A stretch of 64,000 bases of DNA, from assembly GCF_001905095.1 (NCBI RefSeq), contig NZ_LWLS01000024.1:62001-126000 (forward strand). Reading direction: 5' to 3'. Below are positions 8,082-16,253 of this stretch, piece by piece. Positions within the stretch are counted from its first letter, which is position 1, and each line of letters begins with the position of its first letter. The DNA is from Micromonospora sp. CB01531 (GTDB taxonomy: Bacteria > Actinomycetota > Actinomycetes > Mycobacteriales > Micromonosporaceae). The notes beneath the pieces are model-generated. The model saw only the letters and a list, made by a program, of their open reading frames with translations, made no database searches and was not told the DNA's origin. A program made the position numbers and the translations under genes.

Positions 8082-9842
8082 ATGCGGGACAGCGGCGGGG
8101 CCGGCTCCGCCGCGCGGGTCCGCCAACTCCTCGCCGACCGGGGTGTCGCGGTGCGGGCCCTCGAGCCCCTGCCCGGCGACCGCCGGGGCTCCCGCCCCTG
8201 GCGGGTCACCACCGACGACGGGCGCTGCCTCTTCGTGAAGCTGACCGCCGGCCGGCAGCGGGACGCGGGCCGTCTGCGTCGCTGTTACCGGCGGCTGCGG
8301 TACCGCCAGCTCCCCGACGGCCCGCCGTACAGCACCGCGGCGCAGAAGGCCGAGCACGAGGCGGAGCTGCTCCGCCGGGCCGCGCGCGCCGGGGTGCGGG
8401 TGCCGCGCCCGGTGGACATGACCACCGGCCCGGCCGGGGAGGGCCTGCTGGTCGAGGAGTTCGCACCTGGGCGGCCGCTGGACACGCTCCGCCCCGGCGA
8501 ACTGGGCGCGGACGCGCTCGCCGACCTCTGGCGCCAGGTGGCGCTGCTGCACCGCGCCGGGCTCGCCCACCAGGACCTGCGCGCGGGCTGCGTGCTGGTG
8601 ACCGACTCCGCGGCCCGGCTGGTCGGGCTGGCCGCCGCCACCGACCGGGCCAGCCCCCAGCAGCGCGCCCGGGATCTGGTCGAGCCGCTGGTCACGGTCG
8701 CCGCCCTGGCCGGCGCACGCCCCACCGTCGCGGCCGCGACCACCCACCTGGGTGAAGCCGCGGTGGCCGACTGCCTGCCCTGGCTGCAACCCGTGCTGCT
8801 GTCCCAGGCCGGGCGACACGCGCTGGGCTCGCGGCCCGGCCTGCTCGACGAACTCCGCGACGAGATCGTCCACCGCTGTCCGGGGTGCTCCCCCCGGCCG
8901 GCCCGGCTGGTCCGGTTCACCGGCCGTGGCCTGCTCCTGGTCGTCATGCTCGGCGTCCTGGGCTACCTCGTGTTCGCCCAGTCCGGCCAGGTGGCCATGG
9001 CGCTGGGGGCGCTGCGGCACGCGATCCCGTGGGCGGTGGCCAGCTCGCTGCTCGCCGCCGCCGCGACGTACCCGATCAGTGCCCTGGCGCTGCGCCTCGC
9101 CGCGCCCGGCCGGATTCCCTTCGGTGCCACCGTGGCGGTGCAGGTGGCGTCGGCGTTCGTCAACCGGCTCGCGCCGGGCGCCGTCGGCGGGGTCGCACTC
9201 AGCCTCCGCTACCTGCGGCGGCAGCGCCTGCCGCTGCCGGTCGCGGCCACCGCGATCGCCGTGGACCGGGCCGCGGGCGCGGTCGCCTTCGCGCTGATGC
9301 TCCCCGTCCTGGTGCCGTTCGTCCCGGGCTCCGCGCAGCACCTGGGCAGTGCGGCCGTCGGTCGGGGCCGGACCCTCCTGCTCGTGGTGCTTGCGCTGCT
9401 CGCGCTGGCCGTGGTGGCGTTCGGCGTACGCCGGTGGCGGGCCCGCGTGCGTCAGGCCCGGCGGCAGGCGCTCGAGTCCCTCCGCCTGCTCGTCCGCAGC
9501 GGGCGGATGCTGCGGCTGCTGCCGGTCGGCGTGGCGCTCACCCTGGCCTACGGGGCCGCGCTCTGGCTCGCGTTGCTCGCTGTCGGACTGCCCTCCGCTC
9601 CGGCCCTGATCGCGCCCGTGGTGCTGGTCTCCGCGCTCGGCGAGGGCGTGGCCTCCGTCGCGCCGACGCCCAGCGGGCTGGGCGCCACCGAGGCGGCCCT
9701 GGTTTCCGGGCTGCTGCTCTACGGGGTGCCGGTGCACACCGCGGTCGCCGGGGTGCTGATCTACCGGCTGGCCACCTTCTGGCTGCCGGTGCTGCCCGGG
9801 TACGTGGCCCTGCGCCTGTTGGTCCGGCGACGGGCCATCTGA
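8082..9842 (+). CDS. Kinase-like domain fused to LPG-synthase-type (UPF0104) membrane domain
   Basis: The N-terminal 260 residues look like an aminoglycoside/ABC1-type kinase fold: a Lys strand (CLFVKLTAGR), EEFAPGRPLD and a catalytic-loop remnant HQDLRAGCVLV. The position expected to hold the metal-binding Asp-Phe-Gly/Asp instead reads LVGLAAATD, so catalysis is doubtful. From about residue 285 there are seven or eight helices of the flippase-like UPF0104/LPG synthase family (PTPSGLGATEAALV is characteristic). Such fusions are known in actinobacteria and presumably act on lipids or undecaprenyl carriers. The start at 8082 is the first ATG. It leads a three-gene unit with the genes at 9853 and 10710. 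Confidence 0.8.
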   Translation: MRDSGGAGSAARVRQLLADRGVAVRALEPLPGDRRGSRPWRVTTDDGRCLFVKLTAGRQRDAGRLRRCYRRLRYRQLPDGPPYSTAAQKAEHEAELLRRAARAGVRVPRPVDMTTGPAGEGLLVEEFAPGRPLDTLRPGELGADALADLWRQVALLHRAGLAHQDLRAGCVLVTDSAARLVGLAAATDRASPQQRARDLVEPLVTVAALAGARPTVAAATTHLGEAAVADCLPWLQPVLLSQAGRHALGSRPGLLDELRDEIVHRCPGCSPRPARLVRFTGRGLLLVVMLGVLGYLVFAQSGQVAMALGALRHAIPWAVASSLLAAAATYPISALALRLAAPGRIPFGATVAVQVASAFVNRLAPGAVGGVALSLRYLRRQRLPLPVAATAIAVDRAAGAVAFALMLPVLVPFVPGSAQHLGSAAVGRGRTLLLVVLALLALAVVAFGVRRWRARVRQARRQALESLRLLVRSGRMLRLLPVGVALTLAYGAALWLALLAVGLPSAPALIAPVVLVSALGEGVASVAPTPSGLGATEAALVSGLLLYGVPVHTAVAGVLIYRLATFWLPVLPGYVALRLLVRRRAI

Positions 9843-9852
9843 GGGCGGACGC

Positions 9853-10713
9853 GTGGATGTCGTGGCCCTGGGTATGCGCGGCGACATGGAGAGCACCGGA
9901 CGGATCGTGGTGGTCTCCGCGGACATCGGCGTGGGCCACGACACGGCCGCCGCCGAGCTGACGCGGCGGCTGCGCCGCCGGGGCTTCGTGGTGGACCGGC
10001 TGAACTTCCTGGAGGCGCTGCCCCGGCCGGCGCGCTGGGTCGTCCGGGAGGCCTACCGAGGCATCCTGCGCCGGCTGCCGTGGGGGTACGACGCGCTCTT
10101 CGCCCTCACCAGCCGATCCCGGCTGTCCGTTTCGGTGCTCCGCGGGCTGCTCCGGCCGCTCCGGGGCCGGATGCGCCGGTCAATCCCGCCGGACACCCGG
10201 GCGGTGGTGACGACCTACCCGTTCGCCAACCAACTCCTCGGGCCGCTGCGCCGGCACGGGCGGCTGCCCGTCCCGCTCCTCACCTACGTGACCGATTCCG
10301 TCGTCCATGCCAGCTGGCTGTGCGAGGGCGTGGACCTCTACTGCGCGGTACGGCACGCCGAGCCGCAGCCCGCGGACGACGTCGACCTCACACTGGTCCA
10401 GCCGCTCGTGTCGCGGGCCTTCGCCAGCTCGGCCGCCGTCGGCCAGCGGCCGGCTCGGCAACGCTCCGGCCTGCCGCTGGACGACCGGCTGGCCCTGACC
10501 GTGGCGGACGCCTGGGGAGCGGGGGAGGCGGAGGGCACCAGGGCGGAGGTCGCCGCGGCCGAGCGGGACGATCCGGCGAGCCTGGTCGCCGAGGTGGCGA
10601 GCCGGGCCGGGAGCGCCGGAGTGGACGACCGCAGCCACCGGCTGGTCGACTCGGTCGGCGACGCGGTCGCCGTGGTGGCCGCGCTGCTGCAGTCCACCGG
10701 CGGTCTCCGGTGA
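9853..10713 (+). CDS. MGDG-synthase-like glycosyltransferase lacking most of its C-terminal domain
   Basis: The N-terminal 190 residues match the MGDG synthase domain (IVVVSADIGVGHDTAAAEL, VVTTYPFANQLLG, TYVTDSVVHASW). The sequence then reaches RLALTVADAWGAGEAEGT, where full-length relatives enter the donor-binding Rossmann domain. Here it jumps to a short Ala/Asp-rich tail, so the nucleotide-sugar site (the usual NAGG/EAL region) is missing and the protein has 286 residues instead of about 380-400. The GTG at 9853 has GAGGGCGG upstream; ATG 9886 is an alternative. It overlaps the next gene by GTGA. It may be inactive or a scaffold. Confidence 0.75.
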   Translation: MDVVALGMRGDMESTGRIVVVSADIGVGHDTAAAELTRRLRRRGFVVDRLNFLEALPRPARWVVREAYRGILRRLPWGYDALFALTSRSRLSVSVLRGLLRPLRGRMRRSIPPDTRAVVTTYPFANQLLGPLRRHGRLPVPLLTYVTDSVVHASWLCEGVDLYCAVRHAEPQPADDVDLTLVQPLVSRAFASSAAVGQRPARQRSGLPLDDRLALTVADAWGAGEAEGTRAEVAAAERDDPASLVAEVASRAGSAGVDDRSHRLVDSVGDAVAVVAALLQSTGGLR

Positions 10714-11432
10714 GCGCCCGGCCCGTCGCCTGGGCCGCGGCGGCCGCGCTGCCGGCGGTGCAGGTGGCGCCGGTCGTGACCGCGCTGCCAGCCGTCCGGC
10801 GGCGGTTCCTGCCCGGCCTGCACGGGGTCGGCCCGCCGGACCGGGTGGCGCTGACCTTTGACGACGGTCCCGACCCGGAGTCGACCCCGCGGTTCCTGGA
10901 GGTGCTAGCCGCGCACGGGGTGCGGGCCACCTTCTTCCTGCTCGGAGTGATGCTCGAGCGGGCCCCCGAGCTCGGCCGGGACATCGTCGCCGCGGGTCAC
11001 GAGGTGGCGGTGCACGGGTGGGCGCACCACAACCTGCTGCTGCGCGGGCCCGCGGCGACCGTACGCGACCTGGCGCGCGCCCACGCGCTGATCGCCGGCG
11101 TGGCCGGCCGGACGCCCCGCTTCCTGCGCCCGCCGTACGGCGTGCTCACCGGCGCGACCCTGCTGGCGGCGCGCCGGCTGCGGCTGGAACCGGTGCTGTG
11201 GAGCTGCTGGGGCCGGGACTGGACCCGTAAGGCCACCGGCGACACCGTGTACGCCACCGTCCGGTCCGGGCTCTCCGGCGGAGGCACGATCCTGCTGCAC
11301 GACTCCTCGTGCTCCGCCGCGCCGGGTGCCTGGCGGGCCGCGTTGGCCGCCCTGCCCCGGCTACTGACGGAGTGCCACCGCCAGGGCTGGACGGTCGGGC
11401 CGCTGGGGGCACACCGGGACGCGACGCGGTGA
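10710..11432 (+). CDS. Polysaccharide deacetylase (CE4/NodB)
   Basis: This 240-residue protein has canonical CE4 motifs: ALTFDDGPDPES (motif 1, catalytic and metal Asp), VHGWAHHN (motif 2 His pair), RPPYGV (motif 3) and ILLHDSS (motif 5). The hydrophobic N-terminus may be an uncleaved anchor. It would remove N-acetyl groups from wall or capsule amino sugars outside the cell. The GTG start overlaps the previous stop (GTGA), so translation is coupled to the truncated glycosyltransferase gene. Confidence 0.9.
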   Translation: MSARPVAWAAAAALPAVQVAPVVTALPAVRRRFLPGLHGVGPPDRVALTFDDGPDPESTPRFLEVLAAHGVRATFFLLGVMLERAPELGRDIVAAGHEVAVHGWAHHNLLLRGPAATVRDLARAHALIAGVAGRTPRFLRPPYGVLTGATLLAARRLRLEPVLWSCWGRDWTRKATGDTVYATVRSGLSGGGTILLHDSSCSAAPGAWRAALAALPRLLTECHRQGWTVGPLGAHRDATR

Positions 11433-11497
11433 CCCTGGCCACCCTTTCCAGGAATTCGTGCCCGGCTCTGGGCGGCGACGCTGGTAGACAGGGCGAG

Positions 11498-12328
11498 GTG
11501 GGGAGTGGGAGACGAGGCGGCGGCGGCGTTCGTGTGGGGGCGATCGCGGTCGTGCTGGTCGCCGCGATCACCGCCTGCCAGCGCCCCGCGCCGCGGCCCA
11601 CCCCGGCACCGACCCCGTCGGCCGGACCACGCGCGCCGGCCGACTTCGTCGACCTCACCGCCGTCGACCCGGGCATCCGCACCGACATCCGGTACGCCAC
11701 CGCGCACAACTTCGTCGGCCGGCCGATCACCGGCTATGCCGAACCGCTGTGCCTGCTCACCCGGGCGGCCGCCGAGGCGCTGCACCGGGTCCAGGCCGCC
11801 GCCCTCGCCGAGGGCCGCAGCCTCAAGGTGTACGACTGCTACCGCCCGCAGCGGGCGGTGGACGACTTCGTCGCCTGGGCGAAGACCCCCGGCGAGCAGC
11901 AGATGAAGGCCGAGTTCTATCCCGACGTGCCCAAGACCAGGCTCTTCGCCGACGGCTACATCGGTGCGCCGACCGCGCACAGCCGGGGCAGCACCCTCGA
12001 CCTGACCCTGGTCCCGGTGCCGACCCCGGACCAGCCGGCGTACGTGCCGGGGCAGCCGCTGCAACCCTGCACCGCGCCCGCCGGGCGCCGCTTCCCGGAC
12101 AACTCGGTCGACATGGGCACCGGGTTCGACTGCTTCGACCCGCGCGCCCACACCGCCGACGCCCGGATCACCGGTCCGGCGCGGGCCGACCGGGAGCTGC
12201 TCAAGCGGCTGATGACCGCGCAGGGCTTCGAGAACTATCCCCGGGAGTGGTGGCACTACCGCTACCGCGACGAGCCGTACCCGGACACGTACTTCGACTT
12301 CCCGGTGGCCCGGTCGTCGCTGCGGTGA
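11498..12328 (+). CDS. D-Ala-D-Ala dipeptidase (VanX-like, M15D) lipoprotein
   Basis: A short signal with lipobox VAAITAC is followed by a Pro-rich linker and a VanX-type domain. Zinc ligands and catalytic residues are visible: the His and Asp in AHSRGSTLDL, and EWWHYRY with the catalytic Glu and third zinc His. It hydrolyses D-Ala-D-Ala dipeptide. Lipid-anchored, extracytoplasmic members are more likely involved in wall turnover than vancomycin resistance, and no vanHA genes are nearby. GTG 11498 is tentative; GTG 11534 would give a shorter signal. Confidence 0.85.
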   Translation: MGSGRRGGGGVRVGAIAVVLVAAITACQRPAPRPTPAPTPSAGPRAPADFVDLTAVDPGIRTDIRYATAHNFVGRPITGYAEPLCLLTRAAAEALHRVQAAALAEGRSLKVYDCYRPQRAVDDFVAWAKTPGEQQMKAEFYPDVPKTRLFADGYIGAPTAHSRGSTLDLTLVPVPTPDQPAYVPGQPLQPCTAPAGRRFPDNSVDMGTGFDCFDPRAHTADARITGPARADRELLKRLMTAQGFENYPREWWHYRYRDEPYPDTYFDFPVARSSLR

Positions 12329-12353
12329 GCGCCGCCCCGGCGGGAGGCGGCGC
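12329..12353. terminator. Bidirectional terminator between convergent genes
   Basis: Arms GCGCCGCC (12329-12336) and GGCGGCGC (12346-12353) pair perfectly around a 9-nt loop, just past the VanX-like stop and just before the converging metalloprotease stop at 12366. Position and symmetry suggest shared termination. Confidence 0.65.
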
Positions 12354-12365
12354 CCACAGCGGCGG

Positions 12366-13403
12366 TCACAGGATGCCGCGGGCGGCGAACGCGGCGCGGG
12401 TCGCGTTCGCGGCCTGGGCGCCGTAGAGCCGCTGCGCGGCGGCCACGGTCGCCAGCGCCGCCTCCCGGAAGGTGGTGTCCCTGGCGAAGTCGAACTGCGC
12501 GTCCACGATGAGCGTGGTCGCCGTGCGGTCGCCGAGGGCGGTACGGATGTCCCACAGCGCCCGCGACCAGATCTCCCCATCGGCGTGCACCTCGCCCCGC
12601 AGGTCGGCGGGGTAGACCTTGGTGCCGTCGAGGCGGCGCAGGCAGTGCGGGGCGGTCCGGGTGTACGAGACGGAGTCCCAGTCGGCCACGCAGGCCTCCG
12701 GCGTCCGCGTTGGCGCCCCGGTGATCCAACTGGTCACCGCGACCGCCAGGTAGTCGCCGAACGCCTCGCCGATCGCGCCGGACTCGAGCGTGGTGCCGAA
12801 GCCGGGCACCTGGCCGTCCTGCACCGAGTGGCCGTACTCGTGGACGATCACCTCGGCGTCCTCGGCGTCGTCCACCCCGCCCTTGCCCAGGGTGATGTTG
12901 GCCTTGTCCTCCCGGAAGAACGAGTTGTCGCCGCCGTACTGGCCGATGCGCAGCTCGATCTGCCGCTGGTTGACCGGGCGCAGCGTGCTGCCGAAGCCGA
13001 GCGACTGCAGGTACGCCTGGGCGGTGTTCACCCAGTGGTAGCCCATGACCTGCTCGAACTGGTCGGCGTCGCGGTGCCACGCCGGGAACGCGCTGTCGAC
13101 CGCCCGGGCCGGCGTGCCGGTGCTGCTCTTGACCACGACGTACTTCCCGGTCAGCGTGCCGGAACCGTCCAGGTTGGTCAGCAGCACCGACCGGTACGCC
13201 CCGGCCAGCGCCGGGTAGTCCGCGTCCTTCTGGTCGGTCAGCGACTGGTCGCCGAGTTGCTGCACCGGGTTCGGGGCGAAGACCGTCGCGGTGGCGGTGT
13301 GGCCGTAGGGATCGGCGGCCGCCTGGACAGTCGTGCCGCCGGCGGCGAGCGCCGCGGTGACCGCCGAGGCGACCAGCGCGGAACGTCGGAGGTGGGCGTA
13401 CAT
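12366..13403 (-). CDS. Secreted zinc metalloprotease, fungalysin-like (M36)
   Basis: This 345-residue precursor has a signal peptide (LVASAVTAALAAGGTTVQA). The catalytic HEXXH reads VIVHEYGHSVQD, and the third ligand Glu is in GAIGEAFGDYLA, the gluzincin ExxxD arrangement seen in M36 and M4 peptidases. It is short for the family: there is no long propeptide. GAAGGG stands 7 nt before ATG 13403. The ends of the transcript are marked by the hairpin at 12329-12353. It is likely an extracellular protease. Confidence 0.82.
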   Translation of the reverse strand: MYAHLRRSALVASAVTAALAAGGTTVQAAADPYGHTATATVFAPNPVQQLGDQSLTDQKDADYPALAGAYRSVLLTNLDGSGTLTGKYVVVKSSTGTPARAVDSAFPAWHRDADQFEQVMGYHWVNTAQAYLQSLGFGSTLRPVNQRQIELRIGQYGGDNSFFREDKANITLGKGGVDDAEDAEVIVHEYGHSVQDGQVPGFGTTLESGAIGEAFGDYLAVAVTSWITGAPTRTPEACVADWDSVSYTRTAPHCLRRLDGTKVYPADLRGEVHADGEIWSRALWDIRTALGDRTATTLIVDAQFDFARDTTFREAALATVAAAQRLYGAQAANATRAAFAARGIL

Positions 13404-13506
13404 CCATGATCCCTTCGGAGGTGGACGGATGCGCTGAGACTAGGCTCGCTCGGTACCGCTGCCAACCCTCGACGAGCAGGCCTGCCGCCTGCGCGGAAGG
13501 ACCCTC

Positions 13507-14013
13507 GTGGAGACTGAACGGATCGGCCCGCCGCTGCTTGCCGGCGAGCGGGAGACGCTGCGCGCATTCCTCGACTTCCACCGGGCCACCCTGGCCATGA
13601 AGTGCGAGGGGCTCACCGACGAGGAGTTGCGCCGGCAGTCCTCGCCGCCGTCGACGCTGTCGTTGCTCGGCCTGGTCCGGCACATGGCCGAGGTGGAGCG
13701 CACCTGGTTCCGGCGGGTGATCAACGGCGAGGACATCCCGCTGGTCTGGTCGGAGACCGGCGACTTCCAGGAGGCGTACGACGCGAGCGCCGCCGACCGG
13801 TCGGAAGCGTTCGAGGCGTGGCAGCGGGAGGTCGAGCACGCCCGCCGCATCGAGCGGGAGGCGGAGTCCCTCGACGTCACCGCCTACAACGCACGCTGGG
13901 AAGAGGAGGTCTCGCTGCGCCTGGTGATGCTGCACATGATGCACGAGTACGCCCGGCACAACGGGCACGCGGACTTCCTCCGCGAGGCCATCGACGGCTC
14001 CGTCGGCGTCTGA
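13507..14013 (+). CDS. DinB-superfamily (DUF664) metal-binding protein
   Basis: This 168-residue four-helix protein contains the three His typical of DinB/mycothiol-dependent enzymes: one in GLVRHMAEVERTWF and two in MLHMMHEYARHNGHADF. Many DUF664 proteins in actinobacteria are thiol-dependent transferases, but the reaction here is unknown. The GTG start at 13507 is preceded by GGAAGGA at 6 nt. It is divergent from the metalloprotease gene and convergent with the esterase gene, so it is a single-gene unit. Confidence 0.85.
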   Translation: METERIGPPLLAGERETLRAFLDFHRATLAMKCEGLTDEELRRQSSPPSTLSLLGLVRHMAEVERTWFRRVINGEDIPLVWSETGDFQEAYDASAADRSEAFEAWQREVEHARRIEREAESLDVTAYNARWEEEVSLRLVMLHMMHEYARHNGHADFLREAIDGSVGV

Positions 14014-14021
14014 CCCGCCGG

Positions 14022-14807
14022 TCAGCCGGTGACGGCGCGGCGCAGCGGCAGCCAGGCCAACACGTCCTGGATCTTTGCGTCCCAGTACGCCCAGTCGTGG
14101 TCGCCGGGGGAGAACTCCATGGTGACCGGCACCCCACGCCGCCGGGCTGCCTCAACGAAGCGGATGTTGTCCTCGTACAGGAAGTCCTCGGTGCCGCAGG
14201 CGACGTAGAGCGCGGGCAGGTCGGAGCCCGTGCGCTCCAGGAGCGCCACCGTGTCGTCGTCGGTGCCGGGCACCTCCCGGTCGCCCCACACGGTGTGCCA
14301 CACCGCCGGGTTGACCGGGCTGGTCGGGTGGTCCCGCCGCCGGGTGACGTCCAGCGCGCCGGAGAGACTGGCCGCCGCCGCGAATCGGCCCGGATCGCGC
14401 AGTGCCCACTTCATCGCACCGTAGCCGCCCATCGACAGGCCGGCGACGAAGGTGTCCTCCCGGCGGGCGGACAGGCGGAAGAACGAGTGGCAGATCTCGG
14501 GCAGTTCCTCGCTGAGGAAGCTCCAGTAGCGGTTGCCGTGCGCCTCGTCGGTGTAGAAGCTCCGCCCGGCCTGCGGCATCACCACGGCCAGCCCGAGCGG
14601 TGCCACGTACCGCTCGATCGCGGTGCGCCGGGTCCAGATGGTGTCGTCGTCGCTCAGCCCGTGCAGCAGGTAGAGCACCGGCGGGTCGCCGACGGCGGCG
14701 CTGCCGGCCATGCCGATCTGCGTGGCGGCCCGTTCCGGTAGCAGCACGGTCATCGACGTGCCCATGCCGAGCGCCTCGGAGAAGAAGTCACACCGGATCC
14801 GCGCCAT
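14022..14807 (-). CDS. Alpha/beta-hydrolase esterase (esterase D / tributyrin esterase type)
   Basis: This 261-residue cytosolic hydrolase has the nucleophile elbow AGLSMGGYGAM, an oxyanion region VLYLLHGLSDDDTIW, an acid Asp near ACGTEDFLYEDN and a His in SPGDHDWAYWD. The fold family is EstA/S-formylglutathione hydrolase-like. It hydrolyses short-chain esters in known members; the natural substrate is not evident. It converges on the DinB-like gene with only 8 bp between stops. Confidence 0.88.
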   Translation of the reverse strand: MARIRCDFFSEALGMGTSMTVLLPERAATQIGMAGSAAVGDPPVLYLLHGLSDDDTIWTRRTAIERYVAPLGLAVVMPQAGRSFYTDEAHGNRYWSFLSEELPEICHSFFRLSARREDTFVAGLSMGGYGAMKWALRDPGRFAAAASLSGALDVTRRRDHPTSPVNPAVWHTVWGDREVPGTDDDTVALLERTGSDLPALYVACGTEDFLYEDNIRFVEAARRRGVPVTMEFSPGDHDWAYWDAKIQDVLAWLPLRRAVTG

Positions 14808-15063
14808 GGGCCTGGATCGTACGCGGCGCCGCCGGCCGGCCGCCGGTGCGCGCTTAGCGGCGGCGCCCGCCCCCGTCGCGCCAGGTGCTGGCCACCAGGC
14901 CGACGCGCTCGAGCCGGTGCGGCGATGTCACCCGGACAGGGGCCGAATCAACCGTTCCTATTGCCGTGGGGCCTCCAGGGGGACAGGATGACGAAGGCGC
15001 GCCGGAAACATTCCCGTAACCGCGTGCTGCTGGTCTCTGTCACGAGGAAGTGGGAGTCAGTTC
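14808..15063. other. Intergenic region without a clear gene
   Basis: The 256 bp between the esterase start and the DUF6193-like gene hold only small, unconvincing reading frames. A GGAAGTGGGAG stretch near 15046 is the ribosome site of the next gene. The region should contain promoters for both divergent neighbours; no clear -10/-35 pair was seen. Confidence 0.4.
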
Positions 15064-15456
15064 ATGAGCGACGTGTCGACGGCGCTGGGTGTGCGCCTCT
15101 ACCCGGACCTGGTCGAGCGGGGCGGACTCGCCCCCGCGCTGACCGACACGGCCGCCCGCCACCAGCTCGACCTCGGCCAGGTGAGCGCCCCCGATCACGG
15201 GCGGGCCCGGTTCACCTGCGCCGAGCTGAGCTCCGACCGCGGGATCGTCTGCGTCGGGCTCGGCTCCCAGGCCCGCTACTTCATGATCGACCTCCGGGTC
15301 TCCGGCGAGGTCCAGGCCCGTGGCGACGCCACCGACCTGCTCCAGGTGGCGCAGGTGGCCGACGCCTGGCGGGCCGGGACCACGCTCGCCGAACTCACCG
15401 CGCGGTTCCCCTTCATGGAGGAGATGAGGCGCCACCCGGTCGCCCAGGCCAGCTAG
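15064..15456 (+). CDS. DUF6193-like hypothetical protein
   Basis: The 130-residue soluble protein contains a strand-rich segment (GIVCVGLGSQARYFMIDLR) followed by DLLQVAQVADAWRAGTTL and ARFPFMEEM. This pattern of an Ala-Trp helix leading to RFPF resembles DUF6193 proteins, which usually continue further, so the gene may be C-terminally shortened. GGGAG lies 8 nt before the ATG. No catalytic motif is visible and the function is unknown. Confidence 0.55.
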   Translation: MSDVSTALGVRLYPDLVERGGLAPALTDTAARHQLDLGQVSAPDHGRARFTCAELSSDRGIVCVGLGSQARYFMIDLRVSGEVQARGDATDLLQVAQVADAWRAGTTLAELTARFPFMEEMRRHPVAQAS

Positions 15457-15483
15457 TGCGCCGCCGCCGGCTGCGGCAGATCT

Positions 15484-15891
15484 CTAGACGTTCGCGGCTT
15501 CGGCTCGGAGAGCATGAAGGAAGCCCGCCCAGCCGGCGTTGGTGTTTTCGGCGAGGTTGGGTGGCACACTGGTGTGGCGCAGGGTCAGCAGGGTGCCGCC
15601 GGCTTGCGCCGACAGGGTCACCTCGACCTGGGAAGAGCCGGGTGGCAGATCGGGCACGCCCGGCGCCGGCTCCCAGCCAAACGTGAAGGCGATCTTCTCG
15701 TACGGCCGAAGCTCGGTGAAGTGGCCGCGCACGACGAGTCCGGGGCCGTCGGTGAGCTGGAACGTCAGCTCGCCGCCCGGCATCGGCTCGAGATCGGCCG
15801 GGCCGAGCCAACGGGCCATGCGCGCCGGATCGGTGAAGAAGCGCCAGACCACCTCTGGCGGGGCGTCGATCTGGATGCTGCGCTCGATCAT
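15484..15891 (-). CDS. SRPBCC / AHSA1-domain protein
   Basis: This 135-residue protein shows the START-like AHSA1 pattern: MIERSIQIDAPPEVVWRFF at the N-terminus, ARMARWLGP, and a closing helix with TNAGWAGFLHALRAE. Such proteins bind hydrophobic ligands, and those encoded with ArsR regulators are often induced by them. The ATG overlaps the ArsR stop (ATGA), so the pair is translationally coupled. The ligand is unknown. Confidence 0.88.
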   Translation of the reverse strand: MIERSIQIDAPPEVVWRFFTDPARMARWLGPADLEPMPGGELTFQLTDGPGLVVRGHFTELRPYEKIAFTFGWEPAPGVPDLPPGSSQVEVTLSAQAGGTLLTLRHTSVPPNLAENTNAGWAGFLHALRAEAANV

Positions 15892-16193
15892 CCTTGTTGC
15901 TCCTTCTCCACTTCATGCTTGAGGTGGTCGAGCCGGGCCGCCCACATCCTGTCGAGGAAGCCGGCCGCCTCGGCGAAGCCTTCGGCCCGGAGCCGGTAGA
16001 GGCGGCGGCTTCCGTCGCGTCGCATGTGGAGCAGGCCGGCGTGGATCAGGACGCGCAGGTGCTGCGAGACGGCTGGTCGGCTGATCATCGGGAACTGCAC
16101 GGCGATCTCGCCCGCTGCGACCTCGCGGTCGCGGGTGAGAAGGAGGATGCCGCGGCGGGTGGGATCGGCCACGGCCGTGAGTACCTCGTCCAT
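15888..16193 (-). CDS. ArsR-family transcriptional regulator
   Basis: This 101-residue winged-helix protein contains DPTRRGILLLTRDREVAAGEI, the recognition region SRPAVSQHLRVLIHAGLL and the wing MRRDGSRRLYRL. No cysteine metal site is seen, so it belongs to the non-metal subgroup that is paired with AHSA1 proteins. It is the first gene of a two-gene unit and is divergent from the DUF1579-like gene. It likely represses both units through the dyad at 16210-16227. Confidence 0.9.
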   Translation of the reverse strand: MDEVLTAVADPTRRGILLLTRDREVAAGEIAVQFPMISRPAVSQHLRVLIHAGLLHMRRDGSRRLYRLRAEGFAEAAGFLDRMWAARLDHLKHEVEKEQQG

Positions 16194-16209
16194 CCACAGT
16201 CCTTCTGTT

Positions 16210-16227
16210 AGCTTGTGCTTACGAGCT
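16210..16227. promoter_or_regulatory. Candidate ArsR operator (imperfect dyad)
   Basis: The 18-bp site reads AGCTTGTGCTTACGAGCT, with symmetric parts AGCT-n-GT and AC-n-AGCT. It lies between the divergent ArsR start (16193) and the DUF1579-like start (16254), the expected place for an autoregulatory operator. Binding is inferred. Confidence 0.55.
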
Positions 16228-16253
16228 TACCCGAAGGTAGGAGGGTGATACCG

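Noticed and set aside
7605..9944. 779-codon minus-strand frame across the kinase/flippase-like gene
   Set aside because: No recognisable domain and it lies fully opposite two well-supported genes.
11498..12328. Vancomycin resistance (vanX)
   Set aside because: No vanH, vanA or vanRS genes nearby, and the product is a lipoprotein acting outside the membrane.
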